A stretch of DNA of 64,000 nt from Sulfobacillus thermotolerans. Lineage in GTDB: Bacteria > Bacillota > Sulfobacillia > Sulfobacillales > Sulfobacillaceae. A program made the translations under genes and the position numbers. Below, piece by piece: positions 37,593 through 47,609 of the stretch (the first letter of the stretch is position 1; each line of letters opens with the position of its first letter). The stretch covers positions 558,001 to 622,000 of the forward strand of contig CP019454.1 in the NCBI GenBank assembly GCA_002951815.1. The letters run 5' to 3'. The notes under the pieces are model-generated. The model was not told where the DNA came from and searched no databases. It worked only from the letters and a program-made list of their open reading frames with translations.

Positions 37593-38209
37593 TTGGCGTA
37601 CGCCATCGTTCCACCTGATTTTATAGAAGCGAACTTGTCTTTTTGCCAGTACCGATGTGAGAGCCGTGAGCTGGGAGAACTCGATAATTGTAGATTTGAG
37701 CCGCCAAAGATAAAAAGAGTAAGCTGTTGCATAACCAGTCGCAACGCAGTCCTATCGCATGGCGTTCTACTTCATCCTGGCCACGTGCCCGGAATTCGCC
37801 CATCGCCTCATCGCCAAGTGACGCTCCGCTATCCGCTACGCGATGTGGGCCCGACGATTCGACAACACTCGACGGGGGCTTTAAAAGTCGCAGCGGACCT
37901 GTATCCAGCGTTCAGCAAAAGTGCGGGAGAGCTATTTCCTATTGACAAAATGCAACCGTGCCTCGTGTCCAGCACGTCACCGCCACTTCGGCTCACTTGC
38001 CCACTCCGGGAGTACCAGGCGCAGGATTGTCCAACCTGTCCTTTACGCGACTGCTGTACCACAGCGACGTATCCCTCAGCGTGAGCCCAAAACTTCTGCG
38101 GTACAAACAGCATGTCCGGGACCAATTGGTCACCGAATCGGGGGTGGCCTTAATGAAACGCCGTGGCATCGAAGTGGAAAGTGTATTCGGACAGATTAAA
38201 GGAGATTGA
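37593..38209 (+). pseudogene. IS1182-like transposase debris
   Basis: Fragments in two frames recall the IS1182-family C-terminus: the cysteine cluster TCPLREYQAQDCPTCPLRDC followed by KLLRYKQHVRDQLVTESGVA and LMKRRGIEVESVFGQIKGD. Stops and frameshifts separate the pieces. The rest of 37415-38550 contains no supported gene. Confidence 0.5.
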
Positions 38210-38550
38210 TCGATGATTGGGCCTGGAAAAAGGGGCAACGCTATGGTACGGTGGTCCAATGGGTAACAAGTTCTGCGCTAGGTGGCCTCGGCCAGTTTCT
38301 TCTTTGAGGACACCTTAACCCGAATTCCCGGTTATCGCGAGATTGCAAACGGCCTTAAAATCCGCCGTGCCGCACAAGCCCAAACAAGAAACCGAGCAAA
38401 TCGGTTAAATCACGAGAAAGGATACGCTAGCGAAATTCCACGACGTGTGGGACAACCTCAAAGCAACCTGTATAATTGACACGAGATATGGCAACAAGCG
38501 AAGTCGCGTTACTGATGAGAGTGCAGATTGCTTGTGATGGGGGTGAGAAT

Positions 38551-39321
38551 ATGACTTGTTCAGTTGAGTCGAATAAGGAAAAGATAATTAAAAGTAAAAT
38601 GCGTGTCCAAAATCATGGGGAAGTGTTTACCCCAATGAGAATTGTTAACAGAATGCTTAACTTGCCTAAAATTCGTGAAGCTTGTCAGAACGTAACTTCT
38701 ACTTTCCTGGAGCCAACCGCAGGAGAAGGTGTGTTTCTGGTTGAAATTTTAAATAGGAAATTGAAGATGGTAGCAAACCATTATGGCGATGATTTAACAC
38801 GTTACGAGAACTATTCATTACTTGCTTTATCAACGTTGTATGGTGTTGAATTGCTTGAAGATAATGCTCAAAAATGCGTAATGAATATGTTTAAGGTCTA
38901 TTATGACGCTTATCGACAACAAGCAACTGAACATTGTGCAAAAATGAAAAATAAGGTCTTAGACAGCGCCAAAGTGATTATCGCTAACAACATTGCACTC
39001 GGCAACTTTCTGACTAAATTGACTACAAACGGTAATCCTATTACATTTAGTGAGTGGCAACCTATAAATTTACGCAAAGACACTAAGATAATCAAGATTC
39101 AACGTACTGAATACACGATCGACGATATTCTTGATGGCACAGTGAAGCAGAGCAACGCTTCAACTCATTTAGACAAAGTAGTTCAAATCACGTTGTTTAA
39201 CTTGTTTGATGATGATAAAGTATCCGAGACCGCGAAGAAACGAATGAGATACGTTCCTGTTAGGATTACTGATGTCTATAAGGAAGAGATGGAGGAAATC
39301 GATGGACAGAACAATAATTAA
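38551..39321 (+). CDS. N6-adenine methyltransferase-like small subunit
   Basis: A 256-aa AT-rich gene. It has a SAM-binding N6-MTase motif (FTPMRIVNRMLNLP, then FLEPTAGEGVFLVEILNRKL, motif I) but no NPPY motif; the equivalent position reads VIIANNIAL, so it may be non-catalytic. GGGGGTGAG stands 4 bases before the ATG at 38551. It overlaps the large GIY-YIG-helicase-MTase gene by 20 bases. Such pairs are annotated as restriction-modification systems; the small subunit probably assists the large one. Lys/Asn-rich codon use differs from the chromosomal genes, indicating recent transfer. Confidence 0.75.
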   Translation: MTCSVESNKEKIIKSKMRVQNHGEVFTPMRIVNRMLNLPKIREACQNVTSTFLEPTAGEGVFLVEILNRKLKMVANHYGDDLTRYENYSLLALSTLYGVELLEDNAQKCVMNMFKVYYDAYRQQATEHCAKMKNKVLDSAKVIIANNIALGNFLTKLTTNGNPITFSEWQPINLRKDTKIIKIQRTEYTIDDILDGTVKQSNASTHLDKVVQITLFNLFDDDKVSETAKKRMRYVPVRITDVYKEEMEEIDGQNNN

Positions 39322-42300
39322 ACCATATGAAGAACTGGACTTGAGAATATATGCCTATACCTTACCTGAAGTTCCTTCTCATGAAGGTTACGTTAAAATC
39401 GGTGATACGACTAGACAAGTCAAAAAACGTATTTTAGAACAGGTTGGAACGGCAGGGCTGAAACCTAATATTCTTTTTGAAAAGGTGGCAAAGAAGTCTG
39501 ATGGAACGTGGTTTCATGATAAGTCGCTTCATCACTTCCTTCAACAGAATGGGGTTCAAAAACAGGATTTTAATGGTCATGCAGACGAATGGTTCTATTT
39601 TAATGGAACACCAGAAAAGGCAGAACAGTTAACTGACAAGTACATTAATCGTGATTATGATGAAATTCAAGTTGATAACACTCATACAACCTACTTGCTG
39701 AGGACTGAACAACAAAGAGCGGTTCAGCTCACGCTGGATTATTACAATAGTGGAAAAGAACCGAGGGAATTTCTTTGGAATGCAAAACCCCGCTTTGGAA
39801 AAACACTGACTTCATACGATTTTTTAACAAAAATAAACGCTACAAACATTCTTATCGTAACCAACAGACCTGCTATAGCGAACTCATGGTTTGATGATTT
39901 TAAGAAATTCATTTCCTGGCAACAAACAGGAATGAAGTTCGTTTCTGAAACGGATTCATTGAAAGGTAGGGCATTATCTCGCGAGGATTTCCTTAATTTT
40001 ATAAACATCACCCACCATAAGAATCCTTCGCAAATAACCTTCATTTCGCTCCAAGACTTGAAGGGTGCAAAATTTGCTGGCGGGAACTACCAAAAGCTTG
40101 AATGGGTTAGTGGACTAAATTGGGATTTGCTAATCATCGATGAAGCACACGAAGGCGTTGATACCGTAAAAACAGACGTAGTTTTCGATAAAATCAAACG
40201 AAACTTCACACTACATTTGTCAGGTACTCCTTTCAAAGCATTGGCAAACAATAAATTTAATGAAGACCAAATTTTCAACTGGTCGTATGTTGATGAACAA
40301 GCAGCAAAAACAGATTGGGATTACACGAAAGGCAGTAATCCGTATGAAAATCTGCCAACATTGAGCTTATTCACTTACCAAATGAGTAAAATGATTGAGG
40401 ACCAAGTGTCTAAGGGATTAATATTGGATGACGGTAGTAATGTTGATTATGCTTTCGACTTGAATGAATTTTTTAGTGTTAAGGGAAATGGCAAATTTGA
40501 ATATGAATCAAGCGTGAAAAGATTCCTTGATAACCTATCCTCAGGTAAGTTTCCGTTTTCGACAGAAGAACACAGAAGCGAATTAAACCATACTTTTTGG
40601 CTATTACCGCGTGTTAACTCTGCAAAGGCACTGGAAGCATTGCTAAAATCTCACCCTGTCTTCAGTGAATATAAGATTGTCTTAGCGGCCGGGGACGGAA
40701 TGAGCCTTGACAGCGATCTGGTTCTTGAAGAAGAAGGACGGGACTATAAGCGGAACGAAAGGAGTTTCGATAAGGTTAAAAAGGCAATTTCTGAAAATGA
40801 AAAAACGATAACCTTATCTGTTGGGCAACTTACAACTGGTGTTACCATTCCCCAATGGTCTGCCGTGCTTATGCTCAGCAACATTAAATCTTCGGCTTTG
40901 TATTTCCAAGCGGCGTTTCGTGCCCAAAACCCTTATGAGTTTGAGCAGGGCGGGATGCTTTACAGGAAAGAAAACGCCTATATTTTCGATTTCGCTCCAG
41001 AACGAACACTGGTACTCTTTGACGAATTCGCTAATAACTTAACAAGTGGCAGGTTAAAAACAAATGAGGAACGTAAGAAGAAGATCAAAAAGTTGTTGAA
41101 CTTCTTCCCGGTTATTGGGGAAGATGATGAAGGTAATATGCACGAGTTGGACGCGGTAGAAGTTTTAACTATTCCTACGCATCTTACCTCGATAGAAATA
41201 GTCAAACGTGGGTTTATGAGTAACCTTTTATTTGCAAATATCTCAGGTATTTTTGGTGGTGGAAATTCACCGTTTAAGGATATACTGAATAAGATGAAGC
41301 CTGAAAAAAATAAGCGTTTAATAGACCGTAGGGATGTTAATGTAACATCTCCAATGCTTGATGTTGCTGGAAACGTTAATGTTCCTACAGACATAGTTAT
41401 CAGTCATACAAAAGACATGTTCGGAGACGCAATCTATAGGGTCATGGAAACATCCGCAATTTATAGAATACCTGAAGCTTCCGCTCTCGCTAACGGAATC
41501 CAACATACGCTAGATAAAGGTTTCGGCAAGTTTAAAGAAGCATTTAAGTTAAATAAAGCTCAAACGGATAAAATAAAAAATGAAGTAACATCAGTAATTC
41601 AAGATGTTGTTCAAAAAAACATTGAAATGTACGAAAATCAAATTCGGGAAGTAGAACGCAATTTAAAGGATGAATTTCACACAGCCCAAGAAGATCATGA
41701 TGACGTTAAAGTTGGCCAACTCAAAGCTGAACTCGAACGAAAAAAGGGAGAAGTTAATCAAAGCCTCATTGTAAATCTTAATAGAGAAGTGAGTGAAACG
41801 GTTGAAATTGCGGTCGAAAAGCAAATTGTCGAAGTGGAAGAGAAGAAGAAAAAGACTACCGAAGATGATGTTCGGGATCATTTGCGTGGATTTGCTCGAA
41901 CCATTCCTTCATTCCTTATGGCTTATGGCGACGATGATACGACTTTAGCCAATTTTGAAGTAAATATTGATGAATCAACTTTTGAAGAATTAACAAGCAT
42001 TACAGTTGATGAATTTAAAAAACTGCGAGATGGGTTTGATTATGTAGACGAACTTGGAAATAACCATAAAGTTTCTGGTTTATTCAATGAGGTGGTGTTT
42101 GACGCTAGTATCAAAGAATTCCTCGATACGGAAAAACGATTATCAAATTATTTTGATGAAACGCTTAGCGAAGACATTTTTGATTACATTCCTCCGCAGC
42201 AAACAAACCAAATATTCACTCCCAGAGGAGTGGTGAAATTGATGTGCGATTTACTCGCCGCAAACAATATTGGAATCTTTAGCAATTATAATGTTAAGTT

Positions 42301-43213
42301 CATCGATTTATATACAAAAAGTGGACTTTATATTACGGAAATCGTGAAACGCTTGAATGAAGGTTTGAAGGACCAAATTACCAATCCCGAAGAACGAATT
42401 AAATGGATTCTTGAAAATCAGGTTTATGCATGTGCTCCAAGTAACATTATTTATAACATTGCCAAAAAATATATTTTTGGCGACTTTAAGGGTATTTCTA
42501 CCAAACACATTGTTGAATGTGATCTAATGGAATTTGCAAAGAACGGCACTGTTAAAAAGAAATTACGAGATTTATTTGGAGATGAGAATTTGAAGTTTAA
42601 TGTGATTATTGGAAACCCACCATATCAAGAAATGGATGGAGGAGCGCAAGCAAGTGCTAGCCCGATTTATCACCATTTTGTACGCTTGGCAAAGGCGCTT
42701 AATCCAGAACTAATTTCATTTATTATGCCTACTCGATGGTATGCAGGCGGGAAAGGTCTTGATGATTTCCGAGACGAAATGATAAACGATATTCATGTTC
42801 GAGAGCTTCACGACTGGTTAACCCCTGACGATATTTTTCCTAATACTAATATTCGTGGTGGAGTATGTTATTTCTTATGGGATAAAAATTATGACAATAG
42901 CCAAAATCTTACACGAGTTGTTACGCACGAAAATAATGTAGTCATTGGTGATGTGGTAAGACCAATGAAAATCGAGGGCGCTGACATATTTGTTCGTGAT
43001 GGAAACGCAGTTCCTATTCTTGCTAAAGTATTTGCTGATCAAAACACAAATACAATGCTTAAGTATATTTCGCCGCTAAGACCGGTTGTGCTCTGCCCAG
43101 GTACCCATTCGCCATTAATCCACTGCTGGCTGATCTGTTCGATATCCAACGGCGTCATCCTCTCTGGAATTTTTCATATTGCGTATCTAGATTATATATT
43201 ATATACATATTAA
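39302..43213 (+). CDS. GIY-YIG/helicase/N6-MTase fusion restriction-modification protein, C-terminally truncated
   Basis: A 1303-aa fusion. Residues about 10-100 form a GIY-YIG/T5orf172-like nuclease (GYVKIGDTTRQVKKRILEQV). Residues about 135-560 form an SF2 helicase: AKPRFGKTLTSYDFL (Walker A-like), LLIIDEAHEGVDT, LHLSGTPFKAL, LTTGVTIPQWSAVLML, YFQAAFRAQNPYE. A long coiled coil follows (about 750-860). Residues about 960-1240 form an Eco57I-type MTase (NQIFTPRGVVKLMCDLLAAN, NVIIGNPPYQEMDGGAQASA). After MLKYISPLRPV (about 43085) the sequence leaves the family and ends in unrelated hydrophobic residues, so the target-recognition C-terminus is missing. Probably inactive for sequence-specific modification. 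Confidence 0.8.
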   Translation: MDRTIIKPYEELDLRIYAYTLPEVPSHEGYVKIGDTTRQVKKRILEQVGTAGLKPNILFEKVAKKSDGTWFHDKSLHHFLQQNGVQKQDFNGHADEWFYFNGTPEKAEQLTDKYINRDYDEIQVDNTHTTYLLRTEQQRAVQLTLDYYNSGKEPREFLWNAKPRFGKTLTSYDFLTKINATNILIVTNRPAIANSWFDDFKKFISWQQTGMKFVSETDSLKGRALSREDFLNFINITHHKNPSQITFISLQDLKGAKFAGGNYQKLEWVSGLNWDLLIIDEAHEGVDTVKTDVVFDKIKRNFTLHLSGTPFKALANNKFNEDQIFNWSYVDEQAAKTDWDYTKGSNPYENLPTLSLFTYQMSKMIEDQVSKGLILDDGSNVDYAFDLNEFFSVKGNGKFEYESSVKRFLDNLSSGKFPFSTEEHRSELNHTFWLLPRVNSAKALEALLKSHPVFSEYKIVLAAGDGMSLDSDLVLEEEGRDYKRNERSFDKVKKAISENEKTITLSVGQLTTGVTIPQWSAVLMLSNIKSSALYFQAAFRAQNPYEFEQGGMLYRKENAYIFDFAPERTLVLFDEFANNLTSGRLKTNEERKKKIKKLLNFFPVIGEDDEGNMHELDAVEVLTIPTHLTSIEIVKRGFMSNLLFANISGIFGGGNSPFKDILNKMKPEKNKRLIDRRDVNVTSPMLDVAGNVNVPTDIVISHTKDMFGDAIYRVMETSAIYRIPEASALANGIQHTLDKGFGKFKEAFKLNKAQTDKIKNEVTSVIQDVVQKNIEMYENQIREVERNLKDEFHTAQEDHDDVKVGQLKAELERKKGEVNQSLIVNLNREVSETVEIAVEKQIVEVEEKKKKTTEDDVRDHLRGFARTIPSFLMAYGDDDTTLANFEVNIDESTFEELTSITVDEFKKLRDGFDYVDELGNNHKVSGLFNEVVFDASIKEFLDTEKRLSNYFDETLSEDIFDYIPPQQTNQIFTPRGVVKLMCDLLAANNIGIFSNYNVKFIDLYTKSGLYITEIVKRLNEGLKDQITNPEERIKWILENQVYACAPSNIIYNIAKKYIFGDFKGISTKHIVECDLMEFAKNGTVKKKLRDLFGDENLKFNVIIGNPPYQEMDGGAQASASPIYHHFVRLAKALNPELISFIMPTRWYAGGKGLDDFRDEMINDIHVRELHDWLTPDDIFPNTNIRGGVCYFLWDKNYDNSQNLTRVVTHENNVVIGDVVRPMKIEGADIFVRDGNAVPILAKVFADQNTNTMLKYISPLRPVVLCPGTHSPLIHCWLICSISNGVILSGIFHIAYLDYILYTY

Positions 43214-43662
43214 ACGGGTACATAGCCATTCGGAGTCTTTGAAGAAAGTTGTCCCTGCCATTGCGTGAAGGGAAGAAGACGGCCGACTTTTGATGCGTTC
43301 TCATGTTGTGCGCCTCTACTCAATACCTGCTGGGTCTTTGCACCGAATCGCCAATCGGCTTGGAGGAATCAATTGTCGTCAACTCGCAAACTTCTTACAT
43401 TGATCTGTGAGAAGGTTCTTGGCAGCTTGTGGCGTGATATGCTAAGAAAAACAACAAAATATGGTGAACTTGTTAAAAGTTGAAAGATGTGGGTATGAAG
43501 GTCTCAATAAAGGGACTGCATCCGTTTAGTCCCTAATGCCGTGTTCGGCGAAGGGGATTAGGGGCGCCGTGCCAAGACAATTGGTGAATCTCGCGACAGA
43601 GGTTGGCACCTATTGAGATAGGTTTGGGATACCACAATATCTTGTGAAGGGCGTTGATCATC
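43214..43662. other. Junction and leader region without a supported gene
   Basis: The sequence is a patchwork after the break in the restriction gene. A minus-strand reading from about 43158 down to 43085 gives MTPLDIEQISQQWINGEWVP, which resembles the N-terminus of an aldehyde dehydrogenase, suggesting a rearranged fragment. No complete gene is present. Confidence 0.4.
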
Positions 43663-45207
43663 GTGTTAGTCAAAAGTCGTGCAGCATTGGTCAGCGGGGT
43701 TCTATTGGTTTCGAGTGCCAGTCTGATAGTTCCTTCTACGGTAGCCGATGCCGCAACATTACCTGGTCCAATTTATAAATTAGCTAACGCACCAACGGTC
43801 TATGTTGACCATAATGGCTCGCTCCATGCGGTAGCGTCGCCCGCGATGCTCTATGCTTTAGGGTATCAGTGGAGTGATCTGACCACGGTCAAAACGTTGC
43901 CAGCACCCGTACGCAGTCCTATTACTCTATTAAAGCTTGCAGCTAGCCCGCAAGTCTATTTATACCAAAATGGGCAATTGCATTGGATTGAGAACGGTAC
44001 GGTCTTTAGGGAAAATGGGTTTCAGTGGGCCAATGTGTACCTTGTACGTAAGCTGCCAGCTCCCATTGGCACGCCATTAACGGGAATTACGAAGGGCATG
44101 GGCACAGTTCCTCCTGCAGCTTCCTATTCATCGTTATCCGCATTTCCCTATATCCCGGCCGGAGGCACTAAAACCATTGCTATTGATGCTTTAGACGCGA
44201 ACGGTTCGATTGATACCACCTACAATGGGGATCTCACGGTATCAAGTTCGTCGTCCAGTGTTCGGTTTGAAAATAGTGCGGGTGCTATTGTCTTAGGGCC
44301 GATATCGGTGCCGTTTACTAATGGAGTGGGCAAAGTTACGCTGAAGGCCGCGCAGGTAACGGGTCACGTAGTGCTTCAGTGGAATACCGGATCGCTTCCC
44401 CTGACAATTATGCCCAACACGACTACTCAAGTGGGGTGGAGAGCGTTTACCGCCTCTGGTACCCCCATTTCGTCGCTGAGTCCCATTACCACGAGCACCA
44501 CAGTCGTTCTAGAGCCTGTCGATGCCGCGGGGGCCATTGTTCCGGGGACGTTAGCCGACAATGTCGCCTTGACCTTAAATAGCAACGCTCCAGGTTACCA
44601 AGCGTATATGGAAATGTCCGAGTGGCCGGGAATACCAACTTTACAGACCCTTTACGCATCTGCTCAAGGGACCTCCTATTCTTTTTCGGGATCAGCTTTT
44701 GGTGAACCCCTTGGAGTCAGTAACGCCTATCCGGCGACGTTTTCGGTTGCCCCAGACGCTCCCGCCAACCTCAAAGTGACAGCAGTCACCGGACCTACTT
44801 CGAGTGCGGTTCCCGATCTCTCAGCCCCTGTGTCTAACAATATTGGGCAAATTCAATTGGTCACGGGCATTCGCGCTAATGAGACCTACCAGGTGCAACT
44901 ACAGCTTGAAACGAACAACAATCAACCTATTTTAGGTATTGCGCAGTTATTTGGCTCTCAAGCCTATCCGACTACCGCAAACGCTACTGAGGTACCAACC
45001 TTTAGCGTGAGCGCCAGTGGACGGTCAACGCCTTCGACGCTAACTTTTGGACACGTTGGCACCAACCATGTGTATCTCACGTATCATACCGGGTCTGCCA
45101 ACAATGTGCCGGATGTGCTATCTCTTTACGGGATACAAAACGAACAGCTTTATGGGCCAGACCTTGGCTTTGTTCCCATTGTCCAATTGGTGACTAATGC
45201 ATTTTAA
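43663..45207 (+). CDS. Secreted protein with N-terminal LPAP repeats
   Basis: A 514-aa exported protein. The signal peptide (SRAALVSGVLLVSSASLIVP, cleavage near ADA-ATL) is followed by two similar repeats of about 60 residues: PTVYVDHNGSLHAVASPAML with WSDLTTVKTLPAPV, and PQVYLYQNGQLHWIENG with WANVYLVRKLPAP. The rest is Ser/Thr/Gly-rich, beta-strand-like, with no cysteines, as in S-layer or cell-surface proteins. GTG 43663 is preferred (GAAGGG about 11 bases upstream); TTG 43654 is possible. The function is unknown. Confidence 0.75.
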   Translation: MLVKSRAALVSGVLLVSSASLIVPSTVADAATLPGPIYKLANAPTVYVDHNGSLHAVASPAMLYALGYQWSDLTTVKTLPAPVRSPITLLKLAASPQVYLYQNGQLHWIENGTVFRENGFQWANVYLVRKLPAPIGTPLTGITKGMGTVPPAASYSSLSAFPYIPAGGTKTIAIDALDANGSIDTTYNGDLTVSSSSSSVRFENSAGAIVLGPISVPFTNGVGKVTLKAAQVTGHVVLQWNTGSLPLTIMPNTTTQVGWRAFTASGTPISSLSPITTSTTVVLEPVDAAGAIVPGTLADNVALTLNSNAPGYQAYMEMSEWPGIPTLQTLYASAQGTSYSFSGSAFGEPLGVSNAYPATFSVAPDAPANLKVTAVTGPTSSAVPDLSAPVSNNIGQIQLVTGIRANETYQVQLQLETNNNQPILGIAQLFGSQAYPTTANATEVPTFSVSASGRSTPSTLTFGHVGTNHVYLTYHTGSANNVPDVLSLYGIQNEQLYGPDLGFVPIVQLVTNAF

Positions 45208-45972
45208 GGTTTTTATTGGGACGAGAGGTAATGTATCTTGTGCGTGATGATAGCTTAAAGAGACTCAGAGTATAGCCCCAGATTGTTGAATCCCAGATAT
45301 GCCTTGCTTTATATTGAAGAGACTATGAGGCCACCGGGTTAATAGTGCAAAGATCAATCGGGCCGGACTGATGCATGGAGCAAGCGGCTTTAAATTAGTC
45401 CGCTTGCTCTTGACCTGGAAAATAGTTTTAAGGTCCACATCTGGATTGAGAATAGGACTAGACTGCAAGCTAAAAGATTTCTGAACTAGCGTCGTGAAAG
45501 GGAGCGTTGTGCATTTTCTACAAAATCTATGCACGGGGTCATCTCTCTTTTTAATTCGGCAGAGCGTAAACAGCCGATGCTGCTGTAATTCCAATGATAC
45601 TGAAAAATTTTTAGCCCTACGTGAGAACACCTTGTACCTTTGCATATTATTGGTATCTCGTAACGGTTTTGCTGCAGGTGTACTCGGCATGTGCATTACC
45701 AGCTTTGGAGTTTGCGACATCCTGCCTGATCTTAGCCATGTAGTTGCAGCAATACCGTGTCCATCAAATTGCGCTACTTTTCCTGTGATCGAAACAAGGG
45801 GCCAAGCGGTGGCATCTTCTGAATAACTTCGAAGAAGCGGACCGCAACTCCGTCACCAGGTGGAGAATTGATATTGCATGGTCGTTTTTGCGGAGAATTG
45901 GGGAAGGCGTGTTAACCGCTTAGCGTTTTCTCGGATAATGGTGTTACCAGACTAGATAGTGGGGGGATTACG
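45208..45972. other. Long intergenic stretch
   Basis: In 765 bases I find no ORF with a ribosome-binding site and natural composition. Overlapping ORFs on both strands at 45265-45826 look spurious. No clear terminator or operator is identified. Confidence 0.4.
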
Positions 45973-47415
45973 ATGGCTCAGCATCCTATTTACATTGGGG
46001 TGGATATTGGAACACAAGGGTTACGATGTATTGGATGGCAAAACGGTAGTATTATCGCGAGAAACTCTATACCATTGACAACACTAAATCCCCGAAGCGG
46101 ATGGGCTGTTCAAGATGCATCTGAAATTTGGGATGCGTTTGTGAAAGTCGTTAAACTAACCGTAGAACAGTGTCAGCCGTATGGTGAATTGAGAGGAATT
46201 GGTTTAGATGCGACATCTAGCATTATGATGGTCGGCAGAGATGGTACACCTAAAAGTGAAGTGATGTTGTGGATGGATGTGCGGGCTGGGAAATATGCTC
46301 AAACCATTGGCGGTCTCGTAGGCCGTTCGGAATCAGCTGAATTACCATGGTCAAAGGCCCTGTGGCTCTATGACACTTACCCTCACCTTTTCAATGAATC
46401 CAATTATCTTATCGAGGTGGCCGATTGGATTAACTGGAACTTAACGGGTGAATGGACACGTTCACGTGCTAGTGCCTCACTCAAATGGCATGCGACAACA
46501 AAATCGGACCTTCCCGAGTGGGCTAATTTGTTCCCGGAAATTGTTAAGTGCCTACCGAAAACAACCGTCGGAGTCGCAGAGCGCTTAGGTGTGGTTTGTT
46601 CACGTGCTGCACAGCAGATCGGGGTCAAAGAGTCCAATGTTATTGTTGCGGGACCCATTATTGATGCTTATGCGGGGGCCATTGGTTCGGGAGCGATTCA
46701 GCCTGGTTCGATGGCACTCATATTAGGGTCGTCTACCTGTGAGTTGTTCCATGACTATTCCTTTAAGCCTACAGCGGGGTTATGGGGACCGTTTGATGAT
46801 GTGTATCATGTGGGATTAGATGTACTTGAGGCGGGGCAACCATCGACAGGGTCTGTTGTACGATGGGTTGAACGGAATATGGGAGCGTCGCGTTCTTTGG
46901 ATGAATTAGACAAAATGGCATGTGAAATTGAACCAGGATGCGGTGGGCTTCGAGTTTTTCCAGCCTTCCAAGGAGTACGCAGTCCATGGCCCAATGAACG
47001 TGCTCGGGGGGCGATTCACGGATTGTCGCTTGGCCATAGTGTTGCCCACGTTATCCGCGCTGTCTATGAGGGAACCAGTTCAGACATACGGCGCATAATG
47101 GACACGTTAAAAATGGGGGCAACTCGTCGAATCGTGGCGTCGGGTGGGGGGACAAATAGTCGGCTATGGTTACAAATTATTGCCGACATTTGCGGCCTAC
47201 CTCTCGAGATTGCGGATAATGACTCAGTTACACGGGGGGCTGCGATGTTAGCGGCTAAGGCAGATGGTTATATTTCGCAACTTAACGATTTAAGTGTCGC
47301 ATGGCCTATTATCCAGCCGTCTGAACAAATGGGCGTATATCAAGAGGTTTACCAGAAATACTTAGAGGAGTTCCCCACATTTATGCCTGCGGACCGGGTT
47401 AATATATCGGGATAA
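45973..47415 (+). CDS. FGGY-family carbohydrate kinase
   Basis: A 480-aa kinase related to xylulokinase and ribulokinase. The N-terminal phosphate-1 motif is IYIGVDIGTQGLRCIGWQNG. Further family motifs are GIGLDATSSIMMVG, SEVMLWMDVRA, SLKWHATTKSDLPEW, and in the C-terminal domain GAGAIQPGSMALILGSSTCE-like (GAIQPGSMALILGSSTCE), FQGVRSPWPNERARGAIHGL and VASGGGTNSRLWLQIIADIC. GTGGGGGGAT precedes the ATG. The sugar cannot be decided. The gene stands alone. Confidence 0.88.
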   Translation: MAQHPIYIGVDIGTQGLRCIGWQNGSIIARNSIPLTTLNPRSGWAVQDASEIWDAFVKVVKLTVEQCQPYGELRGIGLDATSSIMMVGRDGTPKSEVMLWMDVRAGKYAQTIGGLVGRSESAELPWSKALWLYDTYPHLFNESNYLIEVADWINWNLTGEWTRSRASASLKWHATTKSDLPEWANLFPEIVKCLPKTTVGVAERLGVVCSRAAQQIGVKESNVIVAGPIIDAYAGAIGSGAIQPGSMALILGSSTCELFHDYSFKPTAGLWGPFDDVYHVGLDVLEAGQPSTGSVVRWVERNMGASRSLDELDKMACEIEPGCGGLRVFPAFQGVRSPWPNERARGAIHGLSLGHSVAHVIRAVYEGTSSDIRRIMDTLKMGATRRIVASGGGTNSRLWLQIIADICGLPLEIADNDSVTRGAAMLAAKADGYISQLNDLSVAWPIIQPSEQMGVYQEVYQKYLEEFPTFMPADRVNISG

Positions 47416-47609
47416 ACATTTGCTCTTACCGGAGGAATTCCATTTCTCGACCAAATAAAGGCGCTATGGTGAGCTTTTAGATTATGTCCTGCGAATACTG
47501 CAAGAACTTCGATTTTCTAGCGGCGTTAGCGTAAGCATCTTTTTACATGTGGTGATTAAAAGCAATGACTCCTTTCGAAGGTATCACTGGATGAATCTTT
47601 ACTATGATA

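Noticed and set aside
45265-45826. Overlapping ORFs of 151 aa and 110 aa
   Set aside because: No ribosome-binding site, biased or unnatural composition, and mutual antisense overlap.
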